This document shows positions 1-11,740 of a stretch of DNA of 64,000 nt, piece by piece; the first letter of the stretch is position 1; every line of letters begins with the position of its first letter. The stretch spans positions 3,315 through 67,314 of the forward strand of contig MNCI01009068.1 of assembly GCA_015680685.1 (NCBI GenBank), in the 5' to 3' direction. The DNA is from Gnetum montanum (Eukaryota > Streptophyta > Gnetopsida > Gnetales > Gnetaceae). The notes below the pieces were generated by a model. It was given only the letters and a program-made list of their open reading frames with translations, ran no database searches and had not been told where the DNA came from. Both the position numbers and the translations under genes were made by a program.

Positions 1-75
1 TGCGGAGTTCGACCGGATCGCGCGTGCGACGCTCGTTTCGTATGGTTGAGTGTAGGGGTACCTCGCCACTCATCA
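1..75 (-). repeat. LTR terminus of the TGATGAG family, cut by the window edge
   Basis: Read on the minus strand, this begins TGATGAGTGGCGAGGTACCC and continues with the same roughly 75-bp block that opens every LTR of the family at 15997, 22093, 22679, 33018, 34246, 40614, 41294 and 47043. Orientation is opposite to all of those. The LTR edge is at 75, and the rest lies outside the window. A target-site duplication, if present, would begin with tattc at 76-80. Confidence 0.8.
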
Positions 76-1519
76 TATTCTCAACCTCACATCTCTCAAA
101 ATCCTTCCAAAATGCTTGAAGATCATCAAGAATAAGGAAGATATGTCTTTCAAGAATAATGGGAAGACTGCTCTTATTTAATGTCATTTTATGCATGCTT
201 TGATGTTCATTTTGATTAAAATTCATTATATATACATATATCTTTGTTATTTCTCAATCACATCTTAATGTTAGATTAATGGTTCATCAATCTTGAATCA
301 GATGTCCAAGTTTCTCAGGTCATTTGTTGAAGATCATTTGTATCTCATTGTTGAAGATCAACTTTCTCCATAATTTCAATCATCTTTTCTCAAATAATGT
401 TTCAATCATCTATCATTAGATATGTGTTCTATAGTCTTAGATCTATAGATTCATGGCAAAACAAATCAAAATTCATATGAATTAAGTGTTTCAAAAAATT
501 AGATTCTTCACTAGTCAATTGGCATCACTTGCTTCAAGTTGTAGCAATATGCTTTGCAAACTCCTAAGAGTTATCGTCTTTATCATCGCTTTGACAATAT
601 AAGAATAACAATATTGATTTGCATCGATTTAGTGATTTTCAATAATGCAACAAGGATCAATAACATTTCAATCATCATTATGCTCAATGATACCTAATGA
701 CATTGTCAAAATACAATGAGATTGAAGACTTGTCAATTTTGATAATCTCTAATGATATGCTGGAACTTGAAGAAAATCTTTCATGCTTTCGCTCACCTCT
801 AACCCACGATCCTTTTATTGTTGCATATTGCATCTAGGTATTGCCCTAGCATAAGAAATGCATAAAAAGGAACTTATCCATAAAAAATGCCAAGTGTTTA
901 TTAACCTAATGTTGATATTTATCCTTTCTTGTTTAGGTTTAGGATTGGCAATATGGAGTTTATTTTAGGGAATTATCTATAATAAAAAAATTTAAAGTCA
1001 AAAAAGAAGATGAACTATATTTTGTAAGCCACAAGTTTAACAAAATATTTATGAGTGGATGCAAAAAGATTAATTTTTCTAGTTCACAACTATGCATGTT
1101 TAGCCATGTAGGCATTAAACCAAAATAGATAATGAATGAGTTAAAATATTTTCACACATAAATACTTGTTCTGAGAAGTTTAAGGATGAGGGATCAACAT
1201 GTATTATAATGCTTCTATATCCTTTTTTTTTTTTTGCATGAATGGTTTGCAATCAAGTAATGGTGGAACCCCTAATTATGAGATAAATAAAAATAAAAAG
1301 TAATTTAAATTCTAGGTAATATGTGAAAGGTTAAAGGTTTCATCCAACACACAACCTAGCACAAAAAATGGTGAGCTATGCTAACTCTCATAGTATGACC
1401 CATACTCAACACATGAACCACTTAGTGCAAAAATGTGCTACCTCAAGTGGAATAACTTATACTTCATAAATAATGATGAGGGTGGGGTTGGGATGTTGAT
1501 GCCTCTTAAATGCTACCAA
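76..1519. other. AT-rich intergenic DNA, no feature recognised
   Basis: Both strands are stop-rich and no protein family, RNA gene or clear transposon terminus was recognised. The stretch adjoins an LTR end and is probably decayed repeat DNA. Confidence 0.5.
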
Positions 1520-1638
1520 TTTTTTGTTGTCCAAGTGAGACATAAAGTTCAATGTAAGTTATAGGTTAGATGCTTGTCTATTTTGTTGTACAAGTGAGAC
1601 ATAAAGTTCAATGTAAGTTATAGGTTAGATGCTTGTCT
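1520..1638. repeat. Two-copy 59-bp tandem repeat
   Basis: The block containing CAAGTGAGACATAAAGTTCA occurs at 1532 and again at 1591. The following bases through GATGCTTGTCT are also duplicated with almost no change. The near identity suggests a recent local duplication. Confidence 0.85.
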
Positions 1639-1639
1639 T

Positions 1640-4176
1640 TGCTTTCGAGTGTAGCAACAGTGAAATACCTTTATGATAGGATAATCTTATAGTGGGTCAC
1701 ATCACATGTAACAATTCATGCTACAAATCTTTGACCCAATGTTACTTTAAAGTCATTAGATGTTGCTGAACACTAATTTCAACATCATCAAATGACTCCT
1801 ACATCAGATAAGCCCTGTATTGATTATGGGATTATAGCATTGATAATTACCTTCACATCTATGTGGACAAGGATTATGCTAACGACTCCAAATTCTCTAA
1901 AGAAATACCAAAAACAAAAAACAAAAGCAATTCTAACTTATGCTGCGTAACCCAACCCATGGCAGCCAAAGTTGCCATGAATCAAAGCTTTGGCGAGATC
2001 AAGAATCTGAGATGTAAAGCCAGGTCGCTTCGCAATCATGATTGTTGCATAATAATGCCCATTAAAGCAGATAATCATAACACATCTACTTTCTTTAAAG
2101 TTGGGACGGCCTGCCTAAAAATTGTGCTGGACGGAGAATGGTGTTTTAGAGGAAGGAATGAATGAGAATGACGCCATTCCATCCCACAGAGGAAACATAA
2201 TATCTCCCTCGGGGAAACATAATATCTCCCTCTACTGCCATGGCCGCAGCAGTAACCGTCTGTTTTCAGTATTCTGATGAAATGAATCTCTCCCTCTCTC
2301 TCTCCAGCAGCGTACGAGATCATGTGACGGCTGACAGCCAGAGCAACATAATTTGTCATTTCTCCACAGAAGTTGGTCTTCTGTAACTTTCATTTTCTTT
2401 CCGACCCATCTGGAATTTATAATATAATGTATCATAAGAATTTGACAAATGCACAGAGAACGAAACAGCTAAGCCTCCTGCTGCTGCTGCTGCAGAAGGA
2501 TGCAGCTGCTCGTCTTTAGTCCAACTACGCTCAATTGGAGGGAAGAGCTATCATCGATGATGCCAAATTCCAAATTCCAGGTTTCCAGCCGTTGTTTTTT
2601 TGTTGTGTTTTGCTGTAAGAGCGCGTCGTTTTTCTTGTGCGTTCCGTATGTAACGGAAAAAAAACAGAGCAGAGCAGAGCACGATGCAGCTTGGGACCTG
2701 CAAATCTGCAATGTCTACATTACAGAGGACATATATACTTAAGGTTTTCTTGGGCAGTATGAACCAGGCATGAACAACAGTTTCTTGTCGTTGCAGATGA
2801 ATGCTTAAGGTTCTGCTGAGCGGTATAAAGTAAGCATGAACAACAAATTAATGTAGCAGATAGATGCTGCATAGTTTGATGGATGCCAAAATATTATAAA
2901 CATGAGGAATACTTTCAGTCACTTTTATTTTAAATAATTTTCGGGGAATGATAATTCAGATAGTTTAGCCATATGTAGAAAAGATCGGACAAAAATGAAC
3001 CTGTAAAAAAGGTTGTTACGTCACTATGCCAATCACAAAAAGAACTCAGGTAACCAGCCCATTTTATTAAGACAAAGCTAAAGCTAAGATTATGATGATG
3101 ATACCTACGGCTCTGTTGATATTATTTACATTACATGCATTGGATGCGGACGCTTGGTTCAGTATACTGGGCAACTCTGCGCCTAAGTAGACTAACTTAA
3201 TATTTACGTGGGAAACCTAAAATAAAATTAAAAGGTTGTATGCATAGGGAATAGAGAGAAATGTTTCAAAGAATTCACGGTCTGCGCAGCTTGGAACATA
3301 CATGAGTTTCTTACATGTAATTTTAGTTGGGATTTAAACGCGTCGGAGGTTGCGTGTCGGGTATAGAACCGAATAGAAACCGTGTAACAGCATTAAAAAA
3401 ATACGCACAGCATAACAACGATCATTTTACGTACGTAATATCAGATGAAAATGAAATGTCAATGCCACGATCGCCATCAACAATAATCAACCTCACCCTT
3501 TTTTTTAATATGAAAAAGAAGAACAAAAAGGTAACTTGACAAGTCAATAATGGAGTACATGACAGTAAGCCAGTAACAGAGGCCATAACACACAATCTGG
3601 TCTATAGGCAGCGATGATGGGATAAGACGGAAGTAATTAACATTGACGAAAATTTGTAACGTGACTAAAGATTCAATCATCAATCAGAGAAGGCTGAATT
3701 AGCAGGAAGGAAGGAAGGCAAGGCAGCTCATGAAAGACCATCACACCAAACCAGACCAGACCAGACCAGCCACAGCTGCAGAGCAGCTTTCCTTCCGATT
3801 TGACGGCATAAGGCTGAAAAAACAAAAACAAAAAAGAACGAAACTTCGAAGTTCCATCACACCCATGAGCCAACCAAGCTGAAGAAGTGAGGGCCGTCTT
3901 CTTGCAGCAGAAATCATACATTATCGAACCACTACAGTGCAGTAGAGCAGTTATGATCAAAAAATTAAACAAAAACCTTGAAACAGACAGACGCAATCAA
4001 CTAAGCTAGCTATGTTCAATTGCACAGCATTATTACAGCAGCAGCAACAAAAACAATTAGTGGCAATCATTTCAATATCATGCAATGTGACAGAAAGAAA
4101 GAAGACAGTCTTTACTCTTTACTCTTTTGCAGTAAGTTGCAATGTGGGTCAGTCATGCGGACCGATTGCGTTGGGT
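1640..4176. other. Region downstream of AGO7, no gene supported
   Basis: Several 60-107 codon open frames exist on both strands, but none has a recognisable domain or consistent splice signals, and all contain low-complexity stretches. A short direct duplication of GAAACATAATATCTCCCTC lies around 2190-2232. The part nearest 4176 should hold the AGO7 3' UTR. I saw no unambiguous AATAAA on the minus strand close to the stop codon. Confidence 0.45.
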
Positions 4177-7100
4177 TTAGCAGTAAAACATGAGCTTCTT
4201 GACGCGCTCGGCCAAATGCGGCAGCGGCAGGGGCGTCGTTTCCGGGGGGCAAATCCTGCGAGTCCGAGTCTCCATCAGTATTATTATCATCATACCAAAC
4301 TGAATCTAAAATTTTTACTCAACGTCCACCAATACTTCTTCTTGCATGCATCGGTAGATCGCACTAGTTTCAGAATTCTTTCTACGGAATTGTTTTGAAA
4401 AACTTATAACTCAATCCTATGACATGAACCCCGAAATTTTTAGTTAACGTCCAACAATACTTCTTCTTACATGTGTCGGTAGATCCGATCAGTTTCAGAA
4501 TTCTTTCTACCGAACTGTTTTAACAAACTCATAACTCAATCCTGTGACTTAGCTTATTTTCCATGACTTTGTTCTTCTGAAAAAGTTATAACTCAATCCT
4601 CTAGGTGAGCTTATCAAGCCAAGACCATTACCTAGTTTCAGAATTCCTTTTACGAAATTGTTTTAAAACAGGTATAACTCTTGTGACTTGAAGTGTTGTT
4701 TTGAAAAATTTATAACTCAATCTTGTGTTACCAAGCCAGGACCTACTTCTGAGAAAGCTAGCTCAATTCTGTGATTTGAGATTACCAAGCCAAGATCCTT
4801 ACCTATTATGACATGGACTTTTGTTGCGAGCAGCAGCAGAACCATCCAGATAGAGGCGGGCTCTGTAAGCAGCGAGATGGGCATAATACGCAGGGGGAAC
4901 GAGTGAAACGGGCTTGGTGCATCGGGCGAAGGTGTAGCAGAGATTGTTGATGAGTTTCTGCAACTCGTCGGACCGGAATCGGTTCTCGTCCCACAGAACG
5001 TGGTAGTGGGTGGGCCGGCTGGTGCCTTTGCTGCCGGAGTGCGTGCACAGGTAGAAATCAAACTCGCGCGGATGCGTGATCTTGGTATCCACCACCGTTC
5101 CGGCCGGAATATTGTGGTCAGCCTCCTCCTCGTCTTCTTCCTGAAGCCGACGCAAATTCTGCGAAACTTGCTGCTGCGGAAACAGCCGTTTCTGGACGGT
5201 TCCGGGCGGTGGAATAATATCGTGCTCATCCTCGCCTCGCAAATTCTGTGGGAGCTTCTGCGGAAACAGCCGCGTGTAATGGCGTTTCTGGACCATTCCG
5301 GGCGGAATCTTCTTGTGGTGGTCGGCCTGCAAATTCTGCTTCTGTTTCTGCTTCTGCTTCTGCTGAGGAAAGAGCCGAGTGTGGTGGCGTTTCTGGACAA
5401 CGGTGAACGTAATGGCGGGACAGTAACCGGGGGCGACGGAGTTGCAGGCGTCCTTGAGAGCTCGGAGCTCTTCATGGAGGACGCGGTAGAACTGGCCCTC
5501 GCTGACGCCGTCGCGGAAGAAGAGGATGCGTCGAGGCAGCTGCCGGAGCTCATCCCGGAACTCCCGGAGAAGCTCGGCGGCCATTTCCCGGAGGCAGCCG
5601 ATGATCTCTTTCCGGTGCGCCTGGCTGCGCATCCGGGCCGCGTACCGGGACGGACACGGCCAACTCATGCTGGCCACCACGGCGGCCACGGACGGACTGC
5701 TGTCGTCCAGCGGATGTGGGTGCGTCACGTCCGCGCCCAGGAACATGGCCGCCTCGTCGGCGCTGAACAGCGCCGGAAGTTCCGCCGGCAATGGCGTGTA
5801 CAGGGCCGCCGTGGTTCCGCCCAGTTTGGCGTTCATCTTGAGGGCTAAGTTGGCCAGGTACTGCGACGAGGGGCGGGAGAGATTGGAGCTCAGGCAGCAC
5901 TGCGTCACCACGCCGATGTCCGTCTCGCAGATTCGTTTCAGGTCCGCGTAGCCCGGATGCTTGCGTTGCATCACGCAGATGAGCAGTTCCAGCTCCAGGC
6001 CCAGGCTGCTGCCGCCGCTGCAACTGAAATTGAGATGTTGAGTTTTCAACATATTATTCACCCCAGATTTCATTATGCAACTGAAATTGAGATTTATTGC
6101 ACGGAAGAGGTATCAACAACAAACAAATCACTGTATCAGAAATGCAAATTCATCCGGATGAATGTTAACGTAAAATATATACTAAGTAATGTAAATATGA
6201 CAGTAAGACTTGAGTAGGTTTTTTTCAATAAGAAATGGTGGTGTTGGTTCAGATGGTTTGGACATAGTAAAAAAACCTCTTTGTCATTTGTAATAAACAA
6301 CATATTTTTATGTTTTGTTCATCTTTGGCTCACATTCAATTGAATTATACTATTCATTGTAATCTACCACTTGCTTTCTTTCAAATTGACCCTTAATGTA
6401 CTACATTGATAATGTTTTCAACGGTTTGGACACTATATTGAAGCAGTAGCAGTACATTGATAATGTTTTCAACGGTTTGGACACTATATTGAAGCAGTAG
6501 CAGTACATTGATAATGTTTTCAACGGTTTGGACACTATATTGAAGCAGTGTAACGGTCTTACAAATCCATTAGATATTACAGTCTACCCAAAACATCCAG
6601 ATAGAAGCCAATGGCCAAAAAGAATTCAGTTAACCAACACCACCATTTTGTTTGTCCGGCTGATGATACGACTACCTAGATTTTATCACATTCATTGAAC
6701 TATACGTTCAATAAGTTTTGAAAATATTGTTTGCAAAATTATTACCGAGCATTCTTGCAGACGCTCCGCAGGCAATTCTCGAGAGCAGCCGGGTCGTCCA
6801 TGATGCGCATGGGTTCGAACCGCGGCGGACACAGCGGACGCCGTGCCATGGAAATGCCGAGCTGCCGGCAACGCTCCGGCAGACGGTCTACAAGGGTTTC
6901 GACGCTCCGGCGCTGCAACTTGGGGTCGTCGCCGAAGCTGACGAGAGCCCAGCGCGCCAGCGGCTTGGCATCTGCTACGTGGCTCCGCAGCAGATTCCAG
7001 CGTCGGTCCGCTCCCGCCGGTGTTAAGCTCTTCACCTCGCCGCCCTCGCCGAGGCGCAGCTTCGGCGGTTGCAGCACTCTGCCGCTCAGCCGCGTCATTT

Positions 7101-9339
7101 CCTGCGATATGCACATCCTGAATTGCTTTACGTAGTTCCCACTGCCACATCCAGATCGATCGAACAAAAGACTAATTGAGTGGATTTGAAGTTAGAATAA
7201 TGAGTAACATGAAATAGAAGATGAGCAATAATGTGTTGCAGAAACGATTTTCTGAGAAGAAAATCGCTTCAGTAACATTTGAGCAGAGAATATCTTGTCA
7301 CTGATGTTCAAGCTACCAGTGTTAATTGGAAGAAATTATATAAAAAAACATGTCTAAGTTACAGATACGGAAGATTTATTGCTACATGCCGAGGATGTCT
7401 TTTGCACGAATTCATTTATATCTACGTAGAAAATAGAATATCAGTACAGGAACAGGAACTCAATTTTCTTTCCTCCCATGCCATCCTAGTAGAAGCAAAC
7501 AATTCGGCCCGGATTCAAACCGAAGCCCGAAACGTTAGAATGAGTTAAACCCACGATCCTTTAGTCATGCAAATTAAAGCTAAACGCACACAAACACCGG
7601 ACGACAGACTTTGATTCAAACTGAGGCCGAAACTGGCGACTTTAAACTTAAGAACAAGTTAAACCTGCAATGTTTTATCCAAATTAAACATAAATACACA
7701 CATACATACACCCACCCAAACCGCACAGAAACAACAACAGCTCTCCACTCAGTCAAGTGACAAAATTTCTTTGTTGGCATCCCATCTCAACCTAAGCAAT
7801 CAATCAATCCGACCGGAATCCGAAACTTGCAACTTCAAAAACTTCAGATTAAGTTAAACAAACCCCACAATGTTTCAGTCATGCAGTTGCAGAGCTGGGC
7901 TCACCTGGTTGGTCCGTGAGCGCCGCCGACGACATCCTTGATGATGTTCCTGCGCTCGGAGGGCTTGCGGCAGCCGAGACTGAGGATGCGGTTCTTCTGC
8001 TCGTCGGAGAGCTTGCCCATGAATCTCTGCCCCTCGCACACGACGCAGAGCTCCATGGGAAGGTAGCACGGCCGGCTCTGGCTGACCTGCAGGCACGGCA
8101 GCTTCAGGTACTGGATACTATGATTGTAGTGCTTCGTGAAATACTCCACGACCTTGATCGGCTTGCCGTCCACATACTTAAACGCCAGAACGTCGGTGTC
8201 GTCTTCGGTCAGTCCGTGGATACGGTAGCGCTGGTTCGTGGCGCGGTGGCAGACGAAAACCTTGATATTCCGGAGCGCTTTCTCGACGTCCCGGCGCTCG
8301 CCGTCGGAGAGCTTCCGGGCCTTGTTGTTGCAGAGGTCGTGCAGGAACGGGCACCGTTTGCGCAGATACGGGACGACGCCGGTGCTCTGGTGGAAGGCTG
8401 TGACGGAGAAATCGACGTTCAGGGCGAGCCCCTGCTGCGTGGCTCGCAGGCTCTGGAAGAATCCTTGCAGACCGACGGCGCCTCCGCCGATGTCCTCGGC
8501 CGCGGAGCCCGAGTACAGGGACCGGCTCACCGGGAAGCATTTCTCGGTGGGGTTTTCCCGGAGGACGACGTCCAGCGCCTGGATGAAGTTCTGCGGCAGC
8601 GAAACGTGCTCGTCCTTGCTCTGCAGAAACTGTTGCAGCAGCTCGCCGTTGAGCGTGGACGCCATCTTGATCATAACCCGGTACGTTTTACGCTTCACAA
8701 TGTCGCCGTCGTCTCCGGCGACGCCGCGGTCGAGGCAGAGATGGAATTCCATGTGATCGTTCGGGAATCTGGCGGCACTGTACAGGCTCTTGCGTCCGTC
8801 GTAGGCCGGCAGCGAGTCCGAGAGCATGTGGGCGTGCTCCTGTATGAGTTTCCGCTTCAGGTCGCGGGCTATTTCCTTGGACGGCTGCGGCACGATCTCT
8901 ACGTCGTACTGGTAGATTTGCAGGCACGGCTCGAACTGAACCAGGAAGTGGTTGGCCACCAGCTCCGTCGGGCTGCCTTCTCTGCCCCCGGTGTCCGGGC
9001 GCTTCACCGCCACCAGAGGCGGCCTCGTTTCCGTTTCCCCACCGCACGGTTTCAGCGTCGTCGGAACAGTGGGATTTGCTCCTCCTTCACGGAAAACTGA
9101 ATAATCGCAGGAACCCATGAATCAGAAACGAAACTGATGTTCCAAGATTCATACGATCTATTCTACGGATATTGCATTTTAGATAGATTTCTCCAAATTC
9201 AGTTGCTCACAGCACAGAAATAATGCATACATAACAGTAAAAGGATCTGGGTTTGCCTACCTCGATCCTCGTTTACGTTCTTGGGGGTGGCCTTGGTGCC
9301 ATGGTGGCTCTGGCTGCTGCAGCATCGGCGGCTCTGCAT
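4177..9339 (-). CDS. AGO7: ARGONAUTE7-like slicer protein (AGO7/ZIPPY type), five exons
   Basis: AGO7 binds miR390 and cleaves TAS3 precursors in the cytoplasm, giving tasiR-ARFs that control leaf polarity and phase change (family knowledge). Exons on the minus strand are 9339-9261, 9096-7905, 7141-6746, 6023-4803 and 4255-4177. All introns are GT-AG with matching phases 1,2,2,2, giving 988 residues. Domains: N about 45-210, PAZ about 265-385, linker/MID about 425-590, PIWI about 590-960. The slicer tetrad is visible as D654 (GADVTHP), E695 (HRKEII), D727 (FFRDGVSEG) and H897 (THYHVLWDEN). The DDH triad and the C-terminus HLAERVKKLMFYC point to AGO7 rather than AGO2/3. Oddities are a triplicated PIWI segment (residues 765-865) and a short N-terminus. 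The start is uncertain: ATG 9339 fits the strong donor at 9261, while ATG 9118 in intron 1 would work only if that intron were retained. The 6023 acceptor could instead be 6017. Exons are much more GC-rich than the flanks. Confidence 0.88.
4256..4802 (-). repeat. AGO7 intron 4 built of degenerate ~120-bp repeats
   Basis: This intron has donor AG|GTAAGG at 4802 and acceptor CGCAG at 4256. It contains two clear diverged copies of a block of about 120 bp (about 4298-4425 and 4426-4548). Each carries TTTCAGAATTCTTTCTAC followed by ATAACTCAATCCT. Partial copies follow at about 4575-4700 and 4700-4790. Nothing coding is seen in it. Confidence 0.7.
5096..5398 (-). repeat. In-frame triplication within the AGO7 PIWI domain
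   Basis: Three consecutive coding units of 105, 96 and 102 bp (5398-5294, 5293-5198, 5197-5096) encode degenerate copies of one PIWI segment. Each opens with VQKR and LFPQ, holds an NL core (QNLQ, QNLR, QNLR) and closes with IPPGM, IPPPGT or IPAGT. All three units share the DNA string CAGAATTTGC. The last unit runs into the normal VVDTKITHP. Arabidopsis AGO7, as I recall it, has one such segment of about 23 residues. The added residues are rich in Q, K, E and D. The frame stays open throughout, which argues against a pseudogene. Confidence 0.85.
6402..6550 (-). repeat. Three-copy 51-bp tandem repeat in AGO7 intron 3
   Basis: Units beginning TACATTGATAATGTTTTC start at 6402, 6453 and 6504, and the third is a few bases short. 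They are practically identical, so this minisatellite is young or homogenised. It lies inside the intron 6024-6745 and does not touch either splice site. Confidence 0.92.
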
Positions 9340-9483
9340 TATTATTCTTCTCTTCTCGCAGCTGCTGTTCTGCTCCTGATTGCTTGCTTGCTTGCTGGCT
9401 TCCGTAACAAGAGCACACAGTTTGGGTTTTTTGGAAGTTTTCAAGACGCCCCTACTGCTGCTGCTGCTGCTGCTTGCACCTAG

Positions 9484-9492
9484 CTATAGCAT
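9484..9492 (-). other. Minimal uORF (Met-Leu-stop) in the AGO7 leader
   Basis: The first ATG downstream of the putative TATA box on the minus strand is followed at once by CTA TAG. A two-codon uORF could reduce initiation at the main start. A (AGC)n run encoding serine follows in the leader at about 9455-9475. The transcript start is inferred, so inclusion of this ATG in the mRNA is not proven. Confidence 0.4.
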
Positions 9493-9540
9493 GTAGGTGA
9501 GCAAAGTGGATTTTGAAAAAGGAATGGCAGCAGCAACAGG

Positions 9541-9550
9541 AATATATAGA
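9541..9550 (-). promoter_or_regulatory. Putative AGO7 TATA box
   Basis: The minus strand reads TCTATATATT here, about 200 bp upstream of the proposed start codon. A transcript start about 30 bp further on, near 9510, would give a leader containing the mini-uORF and the serine-codon repeat. No other TATA-like string was found closer to the gene. Confidence 0.45.
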
Positions 9551-9613
9551 GAGATTCGAGGCGACCCGGTACACTCTGCTGCAGCGGCGGCCGGTACACA
9601 GGCAACATGGCAT

Positions 9614-9631
9614 ACGACGACGACGACGACG
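9614..9631. repeat. (ACG)n microsatellite upstream of AGO7
   Basis: Six or so ACG trinucleotides occur in a row, followed by purine-rich GCAGGAGGCAGGAGCAGGAA-type sequence to about 9680. Open frames across this stretch are low-complexity artefacts. Confidence 0.8.
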
Positions 9632-9699
9632 CAGACAAGAGCAGGAGGCAGGAGCAGGAACAGGAACCGGAACAGGGCATGGCCCAAGCCTGAAAGAAA

Positions 9700-11495
9700 T
9701 TCGAAAATCAGAAATCAGAAATGCTATGCTTGTGTTTATGCATCATACGCGTGCAGTCTCTTCGTATCGTCCCCCAATATCGGACGGCCGAGGTGGTTGC
9801 GTTGCAGATGTTTGGCGTGTGCGGACGAACAACATCTCCCGCTGCTGTCATCGCCTTTCATTTCATTCACGCCGATGTCATGCCATGGAAGCATGGATTC
9901 ATGCTACTGATGCAGCAGTAGTAGTGACCGCCCGCACGGTTAAAATTCGCAGTCTAAGATCTTTTTATCTGTCAATAAAGGGTATTCAAAGAAAACACAA
10001 AGTAGATCAATGATTAAAAACCCGGAAAAAAAATTTGAAGTCGGTTTGAAATATGAGTTAGAAAAACTGGGCCACTCAAAGAGTAACATTCAGATTGTTA
10101 TAAACATTATTTTTTGAAGTATAAAAATGTTTTTCTCATGCTTTATGAACCCAAATTTAAAACCAGATATAAAAATAGAGTTTAAAGACACAACGGCAAA
10201 TGCAAATGTAGATAAATGCAAAAGTTGCAGCTTTAGGTAAAATGCAAATAAAAAATAAAGGGAAATGAATAATTAATGGTAATCTTTTTTTTTAAGTTCT
10301 TTCACCAGGAGAGGGTTACTCTAGTCTAGTAACTCATGTCACAAGTTTGATTCTACTAAATAGCAATGATTTATAATTAACAAAAATTCTATAAAAAATT
10401 TGGGTTAATGAAGAAAGTTGCCGGTCAATCTTTAAGGAAAGTAATCACTTAGAAGTAAGAACTAAAATATAATAATTATTAAAAATAAATTAGAAGTATT
10501 AAAATTAATTATTATTTACCCGGTCCCGTTTGTATTGACGGGTGAAGACCAAGAGATGCGGTAGATTTACATTTTGTTAAAAAATATTTCATAATTTTTA
10601 AAATAATTGTTTATTAATTCAAATGAACACCTTATTGACATCTGAGACCACCCTCCACACGAAAAGTCCAGGGTGCCCGTCAAATTTGAGCCTTGATCGC
10701 ACCTGGCATTTAAAGTTACGGCATCGACTTTTTCTTGTTATAATATTGAAGAAACCATGATTTTGCAGGATGGTGTCGTCGTTGGATCCGAGGATTTGGT
10801 GTGGGAAAAAATATTTTTTAATTAATTAATTAATTAATGACTTGGCCAGTTCAGCCTTTTGTTTTTTTTACCTTTCCTCCTCATAGGCTTGTCTGCGGAG
10901 TACTCTGTATGGACCAGCATCGCATTCACTGTAGCGATCTTCTCGTTTGCTGTGATGCTTGGAGATGATAATCGCCGATATAATTATTATTTTTCATCAT
11001 TATCCATGTCTGCCTGCCCTCTGAGGCTTTTTCTATAGGATCAGATCACAACAAAGGCAGGTACCTTTTAAATAGGCTTTCTCCCGTAGCGTAGCTCCTA
11101 TTTTTATATCACTGGTGTTTTCCTTTGTCTGTATGAAGAGAGGGAGCGGGAGAAGTTTGAGATTTTTCTGCGCATGCAGAATGACGAAAAAAAGGCAGAG
11201 GGAGTTGTGTGTGTTTGGGAAGTGGTTAGAAATGGACAAACAGAAAAGAAGTTTTATAGCGTGAACAGGAGGCGAACCATGCGTACATTAAAGTTTAAGG
11301 CTTGCGCTGTTAATCATTTTGCTTGCTTTCTTACTGTGTAAAAGTACGTTGAATGATACATATAGCAACAAGCTGTGTGCCCCTCGTGCGCACTAAAAGC
11401 TGTGAAGCAACTTTGATATTAGAAGGTAAAGTGAAAACATCGAAAAAGCAACCGCAAATTTACTGGTCAAACAGCTGAGAGTTTTCACCCATGTA
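9700..11495. other. Intergenic DNA upstream of AGO7
   Basis: No gene or transposon protein was recognised. The stretch holds AT-rich runs, including an (ATTA)n run at about 10820-10838. The part nearest 9700 is GC-richer and probably belongs to the AGO7 promoter. Confidence 0.45.
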
Positions 11496-11500
11496 ACTAT

Positions 11501-11740
11501 TGTTGGGGTTGGTAGTTACATGGGTTAATTTATCCTAGTTAAAAGGAGTAAAAACAAATGTCTTCTTACTACACCTATAGGTGTAGTGCATTGGTCACCA
11601 TGAGATCTTTCATTGGATATGGAATCACTTCTTTCGATGCTTGATTAAGTTGTATTTTTATGTGGATTCTCTTTATTGTTATAGAATCGGTTCCTTCTAG
11701 TACGACTATAGGATGGTTGCCTTTAGATAGTATCTTAACA
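11501..11740. mobile_element. Probable solo LTR, Copia-type ends
   Basis: The 240-bp segment starts TGTTGGGG and ends TTAACA, the terminal pattern usual for Copia LTRs. It is flanked by ACTAT (11496-11500) and ACTAC (11741-11745), a 5-bp target-site duplication with one mismatch. No internal region or second LTR is present. It contains a perfect 18-bp palindrome CTACACCTATAGGTGTAG. Family assignment rests on the termini alone. Confidence 0.45.

Noticed and set aside
3673-4398. Open frames on both strands just downstream of AGO7
   Set aside because: Low-complexity and overlapping in antisense. The plus frame covers the last AGO7 exon in reverse.
5000-5848. 282-codon plus-strand open frame
   Set aside because: It is the antisense of the GC-rich AGO7 PIWI exon. 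The minus frame has unmistakable PIWI motifs and splice sites, and the plus frame matches nothing.
7916-9100. 394-codon plus-strand open frame
   Set aside because: Antisense of the AGO7 N/PAZ exon. Long antisense frames are common opposite GC-rich coding sequence.
9253-9483. Plus-strand frame that looks like a small hydrophobic membrane protein (Ala/Leu-rich)
   Set aside because: It is opposite the AGO7 first exon and arises from (CTG)n/(GCT)n repeats. There is no domain and no promoter context.
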